From assembly GCA_963778375.1 (NCBI GenBank), contig CAVZTX010000031.1, forward strand, positions 10,392-74,391: 64,000 bases of DNA. The letters run 5' to 3'. Position 1 is the stretch's first letter, and every line of letters starts with the position of its first letter. Source of the DNA: CAVZTX01 sp963778375 (GTDB lineage Bacteria; Chloroflexota; Ktedonobacteria; Ktedonobacterales; Ktedonobacteraceae). The translations under genes and the position numbers were made by a program. Shown piece after piece: positions 45,766 through 54,218 of the stretch. The notes beneath the pieces are model-generated. The model saw only the letters and a list, made by a program, of their open reading frames with translations. It ran no database searches and had not been told where the DNA came from.

Positions 45766-46365
45766 ATGAGCAATATTGCACCACCGGTGGCGGCGCTGAT
45801 CGAAGAATTTTCAAAATTGCCAGGTGTCGGCGTAAAGACGGCGCAGCGCCTGACTTTTTTCGTCCTGCGCAGCCCAACCGATTCGGCACGTCGCCTGGCT
45901 GAAGCTATTATGCGCGTCAAGGAGAGTATTATCTACTGCTCGCGCTGCTTCAACATTACCGAAACCGACCCTTGTCCTACCTGTAGCAATCCCAGCCGGG
46001 ACCAGGAGTTGATTTGTGTTGTTGAAGAGCCGCTCGACGTAATAGCGCTTGAGAAGACCGGAGCCTACAAGGGACTCTATCATGTGCTGCATGGGGCGCT
46101 TTCACCGGTAGAAGGCATCGGGCCAAAAGACCTGCGGATTGAAGAACTACTCAAACGCATCAAGGGTAGCAAGGTTCGCGAAGTGATCCTGGCGACAAAC
46201 CCTAACTTTGAGGGCGAGTATACCGCCAATTTCATTCGAACTGAGTTAAAACCTTTGGGTGTGCGCATCACAAGTCTGGCGCGCGGCTTACCTATTGGCG
46301 GCGATCTCGAATATGCCGACGAAGGCACCCTTAGTCGAGCACTTGAAGGTCGGCGAGAAATGTAG
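45766..46365 (+). CDS. recR: Recombination protein RecR
   Basis: 199 residues. N-terminal helix-hairpin-helix (KLPGVGVKTAQRLTFFVL), zinc finger CSRCFNITETDPCPTC, Toprim domain (ICVVEEPLDVIALEKTGAY, later LATNPNFEGEYTANF) and the RITSLARGLPIGGDLEYADE C-terminus. Acts with RecF/RecO in gap repair. Start codon directly after the ybaB-like stop. Confidence 0.95.
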   Translation: MSNIAPPVAALIEEFSKLPGVGVKTAQRLTFFVLRSPTDSARRLAEAIMRVKESIIYCSRCFNITETDPCPTCSNPSRDQELICVVEEPLDVIALEKTGAYKGLYHVLHGALSPVEGIGPKDLRIEELLKRIKGSKVREVILATNPNFEGEYTANFIRTELKPLGVRITSLARGLPIGGDLEYADEGTLSRALEGRREM

Positions 46366-46396
46366 TGGCCCCCCTTGCGGGTGCCGGGTAATGTTC

Positions 46397-46425
46397 TTGA
46401 CATATTGTTGGCCTTGTGGTACACT
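46397..46425 (+). promoter_or_regulatory. Promoter upstream of recA
   Basis: TTGACA (46397-46402), 17 bases, TACACT (46420-46425). A start near 46432 would give a leader of about 280 nt before recA. No clear LexA palindrome was recognised beside it. Confidence 0.7.
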
Positions 46426-46439
46426 CGTTCTACCTTTGA

Positions 46440-46476
46440 GAAATAGACAGGGAGAGAGAGTCTATTTCCGCTTTTT
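46440..46476 (+). terminator. Terminator-like hairpin just after the recA promoter
   Basis: Perfect nine-base arms GAAATAGAC (46440-46448) and GTCTATTTC (46460-46468), then CG and TTTTT. It lies only about eight bases past the expected transcription start, so it could terminate recR-operon read-through or attenuate recA. Confidence 0.65.
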
Positions 46477-46714
46477 AATCCTTGCGGGAGAATATCTACG
46501 TAGACCGACAAAACAAGCATAGACACGTGACGTTTCGTCATGGGTTTATATTTTATGACTGTGCGGGGTCACAGGGAGTTCCCCTCCCCTTGAGGGGATA
46601 GGCATTATTACAAAAGGAGGAATGCAGGGGCGGTGAAGCGGGATGGAAACAACCCTGTCTATATCCTACACCCTGTAATGCACAGGTATGGCTTTAACTA
46701 AAAAGGAGAAATCC
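46477..46714 (+). other. Long structured recA leader
   Basis: No gene. It holds a CCCCT/AGGGG hairpin near 46580-46597, and an isolated AAAAGGAGG at 46612-46620 followed by an ATG with only four sense codons. It matches no riboswitch class that I recognise. Confidence 0.45.
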
Positions 46715-47794
46715 ATGGCAGATCGAAGCAGTACTGCTGTCTCTGCTGCCACAAGCGACCGCGAGAAGGCCATAGAGCAAGCGCTGAGCCAAATTGAGCG
46801 CCGCTTTGGGAAAGGCGCAATCATGAAACTGGGTGAAGTATCAAAGATCCATGTTCAGGTAATCCCGACGGGATCGATAGCACTTGACCTTGCTCTTGGC
46901 GTAGGTGGTATACCACGAGGTCGTGTCACCGAGATTTACGGCCCTGAAGCTTCTGGTAAAACGACTCTCTGTCAGCATATTATCGCCAGTGCTCAACGTT
47001 CCGGAGGGTTTGCGGCTTTTATTGATGCTGAGCACGCGCTTGATCGTACTTATGCTGCTCGCTGCGGCGTTGATACCGATAATTTGTTCATCTCGCAGCC
47101 GGATACCGGCGAGCAGGCATTGGAAATAGTAGACTCCTTGGTACGCAGCAATGCACTCGATGTGATTGTCATCGACTCGGTGGCCGCGTTGACTCCTCGC
47201 GCCGAAATTGAAGGCGAAATGGGCGACTCACATGTTGGCTTGCAGGCTCGTCTGATGAGCCAGGCCATGCGAAAGCTCACCGGTGCCATTAGCACTTCTA
47301 ACACCGCTGTTATCTTCACCAACCAGCTACGTGAGAAGGTTGGAGTCATGTTTGGTAACCCTGAGACGACATCTGGCGGTAAGGCTCTAAAGTTCTATGC
47401 TTCTGTCCGCCTGGATATTCGTCGTACCGATAGTATTAAACAGGGACAGGATGTAATGGGTAGCCGCACTCGTGTCAAAGTGGTCAAGAACAAGGTTGCA
47501 CCTCCGTTCCGCGTTGCCGAGTTTGACATTATGTACAGCGAGGGTATTTCTCGTGAAGGTGGGCTAATTGATCTTGGTCTAGAGATGGGCCTTGTCAAGA
47601 AGAGCGGCGCGTGGTTCACCGTTGGTGATATTCGTCTCGGCCAAGGCCGTGAGAATGCCAAGGAGTTCCTTCGCCAGAATAGCGATGTTGCTGGCGCAAT
47701 CGAAGAGCAAATTCGTGGCAATATTACCTCCTTCAAGGCCGGTGAAGCCGAAGGAGATGAAGAAGACGACGAGGACACTTTAGAAGAGGTGTAA
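46715..47794 (+). CDS. recA: Recombinase A
   Basis: 359 residues from the ATG at 46715, placed six bases after AAAAGGAG; an ATG at 46688 adds nine residues without a ribosome site. Walker A YGPEASGKTTLCQH, catalytic DAEHALDRTYAA, Walker B VIVIDSVAALTPRAEIEGEMG, loop 1 HVGLQARLMSQAMRKL, loop 2 FTNQLREKVGVMFGNPETT, and the typical acidic tail (EGDEEDDEDTLEEV). Central enzyme of homologous recombination and the SOS response. Confidence 0.96.
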   Translation: MADRSSTAVSAATSDREKAIEQALSQIERRFGKGAIMKLGEVSKIHVQVIPTGSIALDLALGVGGIPRGRVTEIYGPEASGKTTLCQHIIASAQRSGGFAAFIDAEHALDRTYAARCGVDTDNLFISQPDTGEQALEIVDSLVRSNALDVIVIDSVAALTPRAEIEGEMGDSHVGLQARLMSQAMRKLTGAISTSNTAVIFTNQLREKVGVMFGNPETTSGGKALKFYASVRLDIRRTDSIKQGQDVMGSRTRVKVVKNKVAPPFRVAEFDIMYSEGISREGGLIDLGLEMGLVKKSGAWFTVGDIRLGQGRENAKEFLRQNSDVAGAIEEQIRGNITSFKAGEAEGDEEDDEDTLEEV

Positions 47795-47800
47795 CCAGAT

Positions 47801-47830
47801 AACAGGATGGGGGCCAACCCCCACCCTGTT
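47801..47830 (+). terminator. Terminator after recA
   Basis: 13-pair stem AACAGG-A-TGGGGG / CCCCCA-C-CCTGTT with a CCAA loop; serves recA and the convergent DUF4032 gene. Confidence 0.75.
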
Positions 47831-47838
47831 AGAAGAAT

Positions 47839-49305
47839 TTATTCTTCATCTTGTTGTTCTTTATTTAGTAGCCCCGTCAACTTCTCTTCCAACGAAGGTT
47901 CGGATAGATGAACCAGTGGCTGCTCTTCCTGCGAGAGCAGAGGTTCCAACTTGCCGCTCTCAATCAGTGGAGGTTCTAATACCTGCGCCGCTGATTCACG
48001 CTCTCGCCACCATTTAGCTACCGTCGCGGGATCAACCGAACCAAGTTTTCCTCTCTCTGCCTGCTGCATGGCCCAACTGAGTACCGCCTCATCCAGGGGA
48101 ATTTCGTATCCTGCCTTCTCACTAAGCCTCCATTTGTGCCGCATAATAGAGAAATAGGCCTCCATCGGATCTTGCCCACTGGCCAAGTTTTGGCGCAATA
48201 GGAGAATAGTTGGCAGATGGTAGCGTGTATACCAATCTTTTGCCGCCTCCTCAATATCGATATCGCGCCTCTCTTTTTGGCTCATAATGGCCTGATGACC
48301 AAGGATCGTGTTATAGAAACGGCGAGCATAGGCGCGAGGTACCATGATACCTAAGAGATCGTGAATGCGGCGAGCATACCAGCCGGGCAGCACAGCAGTA
48401 AATTTTTGCATGGCATGCCCTCCCGTACTTAATAAGGAAAATCCCCAGCGATTCAAGCCCTCTAATACATTCTCTACTTGCAGAAATGTCATAAAGGGAG
48501 GAGATGCAACTAATCGTGCGTGCTCTCGCCTTAGCCAGCGATAGCGCCGTTCAAAATAGCGAAAATCTCTATCGTCGATGAGTTCCTCGTCTTCGGAAAG
48601 TCCCCGGGCTGTGCGCAGGTCTTCTGCCTGCCACGTGAGCGACTCCCCAAATAAGGCTAAATCTTGTTCGCGCAGTCCCTCACTAATGGGACTAGAGAAA
48701 AGTTCCGCCGTCTCCGCGTCGGCCAGAATTGCCAGGATGCGTCTACCATCGATACGCATCAGCACATTTGCCAGGGATGGGTCACCCCAGTACACACCAT
48801 GCTCATGTAGCTCGACCATGAGCACTGCAACAGCTCCCAGGAGGTGCTGCTTGGTTTTCCGAGTAAAAGGCAGACGAAACAGCAAGACATGTGGCACAAC
48901 CCGTGGAGCTAACCGCGTCACTGTATACCCACGATCTCCGCTTGTATATTGAGGCAGACCGCCAGGTCCCTGCTCGTCGAGCAGCACGGGTGGCGCCGTT
49001 ACCATCACGCTTCCAACCGGACTGAGCGCAGGGATGCCTCGGCTCTCGATCTCATCCAGATTATGTATCTCTCGCTCGGCCATGCGGGGAGTCGTCTCTT
49101 TAAGAGCATAACGGACACCCTCACACTCTACAAAAATCACCGGATGGCGCGACTCGCCTCGTCGGATCAAAAGTGGCACAACCCCGTGTTCAGGCCATTC
49201 CTCCAAAGGGAATTGCCATGGCAAACTCTCAAGTCGGTGCCTATCATCCGAACCCATATGAAATTGCGGTGCAGCGGAAGTAGTGGTTATATCAATCTCC
49301 TTCAT
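47839..49305 (-). CDS. DUF4032-type kinase-like protein
   Basis: 488 residues. Kinase-like fold: ECEGVRYALKET (Lys of the N-lobe), MVELHEHGVYWGDPSLANVL (HxxxxxGDxxxxN catalytic loop) and AILADAETAELF (metal-binding Asp, DFG position). The C-terminal half (DWYTRYHLPTILLLRQNLASG, MEAYFSIMRHKW) matches the DUF4032 domain known from actinobacteria and Chloroflexota. Substrate unknown; a role as a small-molecule or lipid kinase is inference. Monocistronic, convergent with recA. Confidence 0.8.
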   Translation of the reverse strand: MKEIDITTTSAAPQFHMGSDDRHRLESLPWQFPLEEWPEHGVVPLLIRRGESRHPVIFVECEGVRYALKETTPRMAEREIHNLDEIESRGIPALSPVGSVMVTAPPVLLDEQGPGGLPQYTSGDRGYTVTRLAPRVVPHVLLFRLPFTRKTKQHLLGAVAVLMVELHEHGVYWGDPSLANVLMRIDGRRILAILADAETAELFSSPISEGLREQDLALFGESLTWQAEDLRTARGLSEDEELIDDRDFRYFERRYRWLRREHARLVASPPFMTFLQVENVLEGLNRWGFSLLSTGGHAMQKFTAVLPGWYARRIHDLLGIMVPRAYARRFYNTILGHQAIMSQKERRDIDIEEAAKDWYTRYHLPTILLLRQNLASGQDPMEAYFSIMRHKWRLSEKAGYEIPLDEAVLSWAMQQAERGKLGSVDPATVAKWWRERESAAQVLEPPLIESGKLEPLLSQEEQPLVHLSEPSLEEKLTGLLNKEQQDEE

Positions 49306-49398
49306 GTCTAAGGCTGTGATAAATGCAAAAGAGTAAAGCTATCGCTCCTGTCTCATCATAACATCATTTCGGAATGTGTAGCAAACTGAGGTGATTTT

Positions 49399-49680
49399 AT
49401 GGCAAGACGTTCTCTTCTTCATATAGTCTTAGAAGTAGTCAGGTATTTCGTGGTTTGGGTGGTTCTGAATTGCGTAACCACAGCGAAATATGTGCAGGTT
49501 GCATCGTCTCCTGAACGACAGCTATCAAATCTCGGCTCAAATGTTGCAAATCTACCTCATTGCGCAGAGTTTCGTGGAAAGCTGCAAGCGTGCGTGCTGC
49601 ATCATATCACATTGTTTCAATATGCCCATACTTCTATGAAGCAGGCATATGAAGGGGTAGGCAACTCACAGCTAAACTGA
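49399..49680 (+). CDS. Small hypothetical protein, doubtful
   Basis: 93 codons. Supported by GAGGTG five bases before the ATG and a hydrophobic N-terminal helix (VVRYFVVWVVLNCV). The rest has no recognisable motif. Could be chance. Confidence 0.3.
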   Translation: MARRSLLHIVLEVVRYFVVWVVLNCVTTAKYVQVASSPERQLSNLGSNVANLPHCAEFRGKLQACVLHHITLFQYAHTSMKQAYEGVGNSQLN

Positions 49681-49721
49681 TATATAATACCTCCAAGAAA
49701 CGATAAGAAAGAGGGGCAATT

Positions 49722-50483
49722 ATGGGTACTGTAAGCTTTGATTTCAAAGGTGAAGTTGTTGTTGTTACAGGCAGTTCACGCGGCCTGGGGTTAGAGATTG
49801 CTAATGCCTTTGGCTATGCAGGCGCAGAAGTTGTGATCACGGCTCGTCGCGAACAGTGGCTCAACGAAGCCGAAAAACAACTGAAGGACAGCGCCATATC
49901 TGTCCATGCCATGACCTGTGACGTTGCCGATGCCGCCTCGGTAGAGCACCTCGTACAACAAACACTCCAAAAATGTGGCAAAATCGACATATTAATCAAC
50001 AATGCAGGCCTCACCTGGGGTGCTCCCGCCGAAACTATGCCCTTCGAACGCTGGCAACAGGTAATCGACGCCAACATCACCGGAACCTTCCTCATGTCCC
50101 AAACCGTCGGACGCCACATGCTAGAACGCAACAAAGGCGTCATCGTCAACATCGCCTCAATCGCAGGGCTCGGCGGTGGACAGTTACAAACTGTTGGCTA
50201 CAACGCCAGCAAAGCCGCAGTAATCAACCTGACCCGTGCCCTGGCAATCGAATGGGCAGCTAGAGGAATACGCGTAAATGCCGTCGCCCCCGCCATGTTC
50301 AGGACGAGGATGACAGAAGCTATTCTGGATCGTGCGGAGGCTGTTGTGGCTGATTCCATGCCGATGAAGCGTATCGGTAAACCAGGAGAGTTGGCTCCAA
50401 CCGTGCTGTTCTTGGCTTCGGAGGGCGCGAGTTATATTACGGGGCAGGTCGTGGCGGTGGATGGGGGGAGGACGGCACAGTAG
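49722..50483 (+). CDS. SDR-family oxidoreductase
   Basis: 253 residues, classical short-chain dehydrogenase. Cofactor motif VTGSSRGLGLEIANAFG (TGxxxGxG), NNAG at the strand-4 position, catalytic Ser in NIASIAGL, Tyr and Lys in GYNASKAAV, ending ITGQVVAVDGGRTAQ. ARRE after the second strand favours NADPH. Close to gluconate 5-dehydrogenase/FabG-like enzymes; substrate not decidable. AAAGAGGGG precedes the ATG. Confidence 0.9.
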   Translation: MGTVSFDFKGEVVVVTGSSRGLGLEIANAFGYAGAEVVITARREQWLNEAEKQLKDSAISVHAMTCDVADAASVEHLVQQTLQKCGKIDILINNAGLTWGAPAETMPFERWQQVIDANITGTFLMSQTVGRHMLERNKGVIVNIASIAGLGGGQLQTVGYNASKAAVINLTRALAIEWAARGIRVNAVAPAMFRTRMTEAILDRAEAVVADSMPMKRIGKPGELAPTVLFLASEGASYITGQVVAVDGGRTAQ

Positions 50484-50638
50484 AGGTGCTGATACTCATA
50501 ACTTCAGTAGATTAAGGTAAATAAGGTTTCTCTCATCTGTTAAGCCTTTAACAGCAGTATTCAGGACATAGGGCGTTAGGAATTATCATAGTCAATCTGG
50601 CATAGTCATAGCCGGGCAATTTTATAATTACCCGGTAG

Positions 50639-50749
50639 AGCCCCACTAAGATATTGTTGGCGAATTCAAAAACCATGCTCATTTTAAGCCAGAGTTCATA
50701 GTATTCCAAGCGTGAAAACCGAATTCGCCAACAATATCTTAGTGGGGCT
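50639..50749. mobile_element. 111-bp MITE related to the IS at 62648
   Basis: Terminal inverted repeats of about 29 bases (AGCCCCACTAAGATATTGTT onward to GAATTC) surround a 53-base core with no coding capacity. The same core, in reverse orientation and with the same outer end, forms the left end of the transposase-bearing element at 62648. The remainder of 50484-51146 shows no gene; flanking hairpin sequence CCGGG/CCCGG suggests the insertion landed in a stem-loop. Confidence 0.8.
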
Positions 50750-51146
50750 GTACCGGGCTAAATTAAACAGTCTTTTTAAGTCCATTAGTCATCTGAAAAG
50801 ATTGCAGAATTTTGAGCTATATCTATGCATTTTTGACGAAGCTTTACCACCTGAGTAACTATACTACGGCGGCTACAGGGTTCCAACCAGATTCCTGTGT
50901 AAAATACCCATATGGATTATTCGATTAAACTCCTATCAGCTGCAAGGTTGACACTTCGCGCTTATACCAGCATGGAAGCATTTTTAGCTAAACTCCGATG
51001 GTGAAAACGTGAAAGAAAAAGGGATGGAAATAAATGATTATTGAAACCTAAATTGTAAAGGTGTTGCAATTGGTTCAGTAAATGGTAGCGTTATGGAAAT
51101 TAGTGGGGAACTTAAACCAACGATACTTGATGGTAGATTTCCGTTG

Positions 51147-51830
51147 CTACATACCGATATTCTGAGTAGTATTATTCCAGTCAAGCCTACTCTGAAAATC
51201 AATTGCAGAGGGAGTACTTGCAGGGTCAATAACATAATCATTCCCTGGCGCTATTGGTCTAATTTGATATAAGTTAGGGTGAGCACCTTCATTCATGTAA
51301 GGAGTACCTGAGCAATTCAGGTTAATAAAAAATACTGACTGTCTCGATGATAGATCAGAACCGATAACTCCAACAAACTTATTTAGAGAAGGGATAAATA
51401 TCGTTGCTTGATCTAGAAAATTGCTAGTTATCATAACTCCTAGCTCTTTACCGTTAGCATCAAGCACTTTCATTGACTTACCTGGTGTGTTCTGTAAGCT
51501 ATTAATCTGTGAACTTTGGCTTGCCTGGGTTGTCTGTAGAGCAGAAATATTTTGATCCGTCTGGCTCTGGTGATTCTTTAGGTCGTTTACTTCGCTTGGA
51601 ATAGGTGAGAGGGTCGCACTAAGAGAGGCTATGCTTGCATCCTGTTCTTGAGATTTATTGAAGAGGTAGCAGAATAGGGCATTCTGGTTGGTTAAGCTTT
51701 TGTGGCTACAATTGTTGCTTATAAACTTTTGGGCCTGAAATAAATATGTAGAGCTTGATGCTATAGCATCTCCGGCAAGCAAGAGAAACAATCCTCCGGC
51801 TAGAAGTAAAATGTTTTTGTGGATTTTCAT
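51147..51830 (-). CDS. Secreted or membrane-anchored protein with coiled coil
   Basis: 227 residues. Signal/anchor helix ILLLAGGLFLLLAGDAIA, a helical Gln/Ser/Asn-rich stretch (about 65-115: QSQTDQNISALQTTQASQSS) that looks like a short coiled coil, then a beta-rich C-terminal domain (GVMITSNFLDQATIFIPSLN, SVFFINLNCSGTPYM) that resembles a bacterial surface domain. Family not recognised. Confidence 0.65.
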   Translation of the reverse strand: MKIHKNILLLAGGLFLLLAGDAIASSSTYLFQAQKFISNNCSHKSLTNQNALFCYLFNKSQEQDASIASLSATLSPIPSEVNDLKNHQSQTDQNISALQTTQASQSSQINSLQNTPGKSMKVLDANGKELGVMITSNFLDQATIFIPSLNKFVGVIGSDLSSRQSVFFINLNCSGTPYMNEGAHPNLYQIRPIAPGNDYVIDPASTPSAIDFQSRLDWNNTTQNIGM

Positions 51831-51831
51831 T

Positions 51832-52092
51832 TATCTCATTGTAGACATCTCTGCCTAAAACTAGCAATAGAGAGTTTCCAAGACTTCGCACTACAAGCCG
51901 CATGAGACAAATAGGCCCAGTACCAACGTTCGTGTCACCAGCCGCCGTTGGGTAAGTTAATTGCTCAATTCTTATCCGCTCATCCATGTTAAGAACAAGC
52001 ATTCCGTACGGATTTAATTGTGTATAAAATAATTGTGTTAAACCGCGCAAATCTTCAGACTGCAACTTAGCTAAGTGCCTAACTTTGTATAA
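51832..52092 (-). pseudogene. Gene fragment cut by the IS3 element
   Basis: Minus-strand frame reading LAKLQSEDLRGLTQLFYTQL, then LNMDERIRIEQLTY and TNVGTGPICLMRLVVRSLGN, plausible protein sequence that ends abruptly at the IS end at 52093 on its 5' side. The frame overlaps the next gene at its 3' side, so an indel near 51840 is possible. No family recognised. Confidence 0.35.
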
Positions 52093-52165
52093 TGGTCCCA
52101 GTTTCCTGGACAATGAAATAAGATAAAATAGCTGTAGCGAGAAAGGTAGAAAAAGGAGAGTATGA

Positions 52166-52437
52166 ATGACGGGACAATGCAAACGATACAGCGCGGAGCT
52201 GAAGACCAAAGTGGCCTTAGAAGCGATCAGGGGACAGAAGACAGCGAATGAAATTGCTGGGGAATATGGAGTGCATCCGACGCAGATTGCGCAATGGAAG
52301 AAGCAGGCCTTGGATGGCTTACGCGACCTGTTCTCAAGCAGGGCAAGCGAGCGGCAAAAAAGCGAAGAGGAGTTGATAGCGACCCTTTACCAACAAATCG
52401 GCGAACTGAAAGTGCAGGTGGACTGGTTGGAAAAAAA
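52166..52437 (+). pseudogene. IS3-family OrfA (HTH), cut at its 3' end
   Basis: HTH of the IS3 OrfA type: RYSAELKTKVALEAIRGQKT, EIAGEYGVHPTQIAQWKKQA, then the leucine-zipper region LYQQIGELKVQVDWLEK. The second IS enters in the A7 tract straight after DWLEK; further codons to 52501 belong to that IS. AAAAGGAG precedes the ATG. Confidence 0.85.
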
Positions 52438-52440
52438 CCG

Positions 52441-53106
52441 TCAGGGCAAAGGAAGCGGGGGAGAGGCAACAGCCCAGCGTTCCTCTAACGAGTTGAGATA
52501 GGCCTGGCGTCGGTGGCGAAAGCGAAAGCGCGTGAGTTGCTCGCTGTGGGCGACGGTCGTCTCCCGTCGCAGTTCGCGCCAGCGGGCACGGTCAAGCCGA
52601 CCAGCGCGCTGCTCCAGTTGTTGGCGATGGGCGGCATCTTGCTCCCACCAGGACGCGTACGCCACACAGCGCCCGTAGCGCAACAGATAGGCGTTCCAGT
52701 TCTTGCGACCACTGATGCGGCGATACTGCGTCTTGAGCCCCCGAATGCTGCGCTCCATCTCGTTGTTGGTGCGGGGAAAGTCCTCCCGGTCGTAGCACTG
52801 CACGAGATACGGTCGCAAATTGGAGAGCACCTGTAAGAACTCGGTCAGGCACTCGTGCTCCAACTGGGAAAAAGAGCCATCAGTCAGTTGTATGGCCATG
52901 CGCTCCCGCCAGCCATCCAGGCGGCTTGCCACCGTCACATTGCTCACCACCTCCCCCGGCTGAGCCCAACTGCCGTCCAGGATGGCTTCGACCTCCAACA
53001 CCCAGCTGTGCATGCGTTTGACCTGCGCGAGCTGGCTCGCCCAGGCTGCCCGCTCGGCCACAATCGTCTGCAGGCGCGTCAGCTTCTGCGCACACCGCGG
53101 GCTCAC
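52441..53106 (-). CDS. Transposase, C-terminal part (DDE Glu region)
   Basis: 221 codons starting at GTG 53106, which overlaps the stop of the upstream frame (GTGA). It contains FPRTNNEMERSIRGLKTQYR, the catalytic Glu region of a DDE transposase, then RKNWNAYLLRYGRCVAYASW. The upstream frame has the two Asp motifs, so the proteins must act together or be fused by frameshifting. The last codons run into the 26-base terminal repeat. Confidence 0.75.
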   Translation of the reverse strand: MSPRCAQKLTRLQTIVAERAAWASQLAQVKRMHSWVLEVEAILDGSWAQPGEVVSNVTVASRLDGWRERMAIQLTDGSFSQLEHECLTEFLQVLSNLRPYLVQCYDREDFPRTNNEMERSIRGLKTQYRRISGRKNWNAYLLRYGRCVAYASWWEQDAAHRQQLEQRAGRLDRARWRELRRETTVAHSEQLTRFRFRHRRQAYLNSLEERWAVASPPLPLP

Positions 53107-54131
53107 AGGCCCCCCTTTTTTGAGAGCCGCTGCAGGCTGGCTTCTACCTCGTCTAAGGCCTGGGCGGCTTCCACGGTTGCGTATTTGAAGGGTTGCAGCC
53201 CATCGGTGTTCAGGGCGGTCAAGATTCCCGCGGCGTACTCATCAAGCACCGCGAGCTGCTTGGCTTCCTCAGCTGATGCCTTGGGGATCTGCTTCTTGAG
53301 TTGTTTACGCACCTCTCGTACCTTCGGCTGCATGTGTTTGCGCAGGGCCGTTTTCACCTGCTTATCGGCCTCGAAGGCCCCTTGCGACGCGTCGCGCAGC
53401 GCGTGGAACTGGCAGACCTGGTGCGGCACCTGTGGCCACAACTCCTTCACCGCCAAGAGTTCGCTTTCTTGGGCATCGGTGATCGTCCCCAGCACCTTCA
53501 CCCCCAACGCCAGCACCGGTCCCAGCAGGGCTTTCATCACGGCGGTCTCGGACGATGTCACGTTCTCGGCAGCCAGCACGCGCCCTGTGAGCGCATCGCG
53601 TACCAGGTACACCGTCTCGTTGCCCTTCTCCGGCTGGATGCCGTCCACGGACACGATGATGCCTCCATTTTTCTTCACCTGGGCCAGCCACTGCTGGTCG
53701 TCTTTGGCCTCGCTCGTGGCTCGCATGAGCGTGCAGTACGCCTCGAACAGGTACAGGATTTCCCGCCGTGCGATCTTCACTCCCAGCGGCTCCAGTCGCT
53801 TGAGCACCTCCTGATGGATCTCATCGACCGTCTGGTGGTCCCTCAGGCGCAGTCGTCCCACCAGCAGCACAATGTCCAGGCCATAGGTGAAGTGGGGCAG
53901 CGCCAGCGCATCTGCCTCGACGCTGCGATACGTCCGCGCGTGCCCCACGCACTGCGGGTCCGGGCAGCGATACCCCGCGTGGTTCAGCTTAATCACTCCT
54001 GCCAGTGTGATCACGGTGCGCCTGGACAGCGCCACGGCCTCTCGCAACGTGCGATGACACTCTAAGCACTCATGCTCTACGGGTCGATACCACCGCCTGA
54101 TAACGTTGGGATAGCTTCGGGAATGTCTCAT
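53103..54131 (-). CDS. Transposase, N-terminal part (zinc/HTH and first Asp residues)
   Basis: 342 residues. N-terminal zinc-binding pair (HECLECHRTL, later YRCPDPQCVGH), then GGIIVSVDGIQPEKGNETVY (first Asp), KVLGTITDAQESELLAVKEL (second Asp), and PHQVCQFHALRDASQ (the C-x-F-H pattern of ISL3/Mutator-like DDE enzymes). Ends KKGGL with a stop that overlaps the next frame by four bases, a translational-coupling or programmed-shift layout. Confidence 0.78.
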   Translation of the reverse strand: MRHSRSYPNVIRRWYRPVEHECLECHRTLREAVALSRRTVITLAGVIKLNHAGYRCPDPQCVGHARTYRSVEADALALPHFTYGLDIVLLVGRLRLRDHQTVDEIHQEVLKRLEPLGVKIARREILYLFEAYCTLMRATSEAKDDQQWLAQVKKNGGIIVSVDGIQPEKGNETVYLVRDALTGRVLAAENVTSSETAVMKALLGPVLALGVKVLGTITDAQESELLAVKELWPQVPHQVCQFHALRDASQGAFEADKQVKTALRKHMQPKVREVRKQLKKQIPKASAEEAKQLAVLDEYAAGILTALNTDGLQPFKYATVEAAQALDEVEASLQRLSKKGGL

Positions 54132-54218
54132 GGCCTGTCTCCTTGGTGCTCTTTGACCACAATCTTTCCCTTATTCTATCACTTCAGCTCCGCTCCCCCG
54201 CTTCCTTTGCCCTGACGG

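Larger units (their letters stand above)
52438..54218 (-). mobile_element. IS element with 26-bp inverted repeats inserted in IS3 copy 1
   Basis: Perfect 26-base inverted repeats at 52438-52463 and 54193-54218, each beginning CCGTCAGGGCAAAGGAAG from outside. Seven A residues flank both ends (52431-52437; 54219-54225), so the target was the A tract of the IS3 frameshift site. It carries two minus-strand transposase frames. IS family not assigned with certainty. Confidence 0.88.

Noticed and set aside
46560..46680. Riboswitch before recA
   Set aside because: Stem-loops are present, but the conserved cores of riboswitch classes I know (SAM, TPP, cobalamin, c-di-GMP, glycine, THF) are not.
51706..52209. 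167-codon minus-strand gene
   Set aside because: Its first third is the IS3 end and its last third overlaps a well-formed gene; only the middle looks like protein, so it is listed as a fragment.
52513..54065. Plus-strand genes inside the 52438-54218 element
   Set aside because: These long plus-strand frames are antisense to the transposase frames, which carry recognisable DDE motifs; high GC makes such shadows common.
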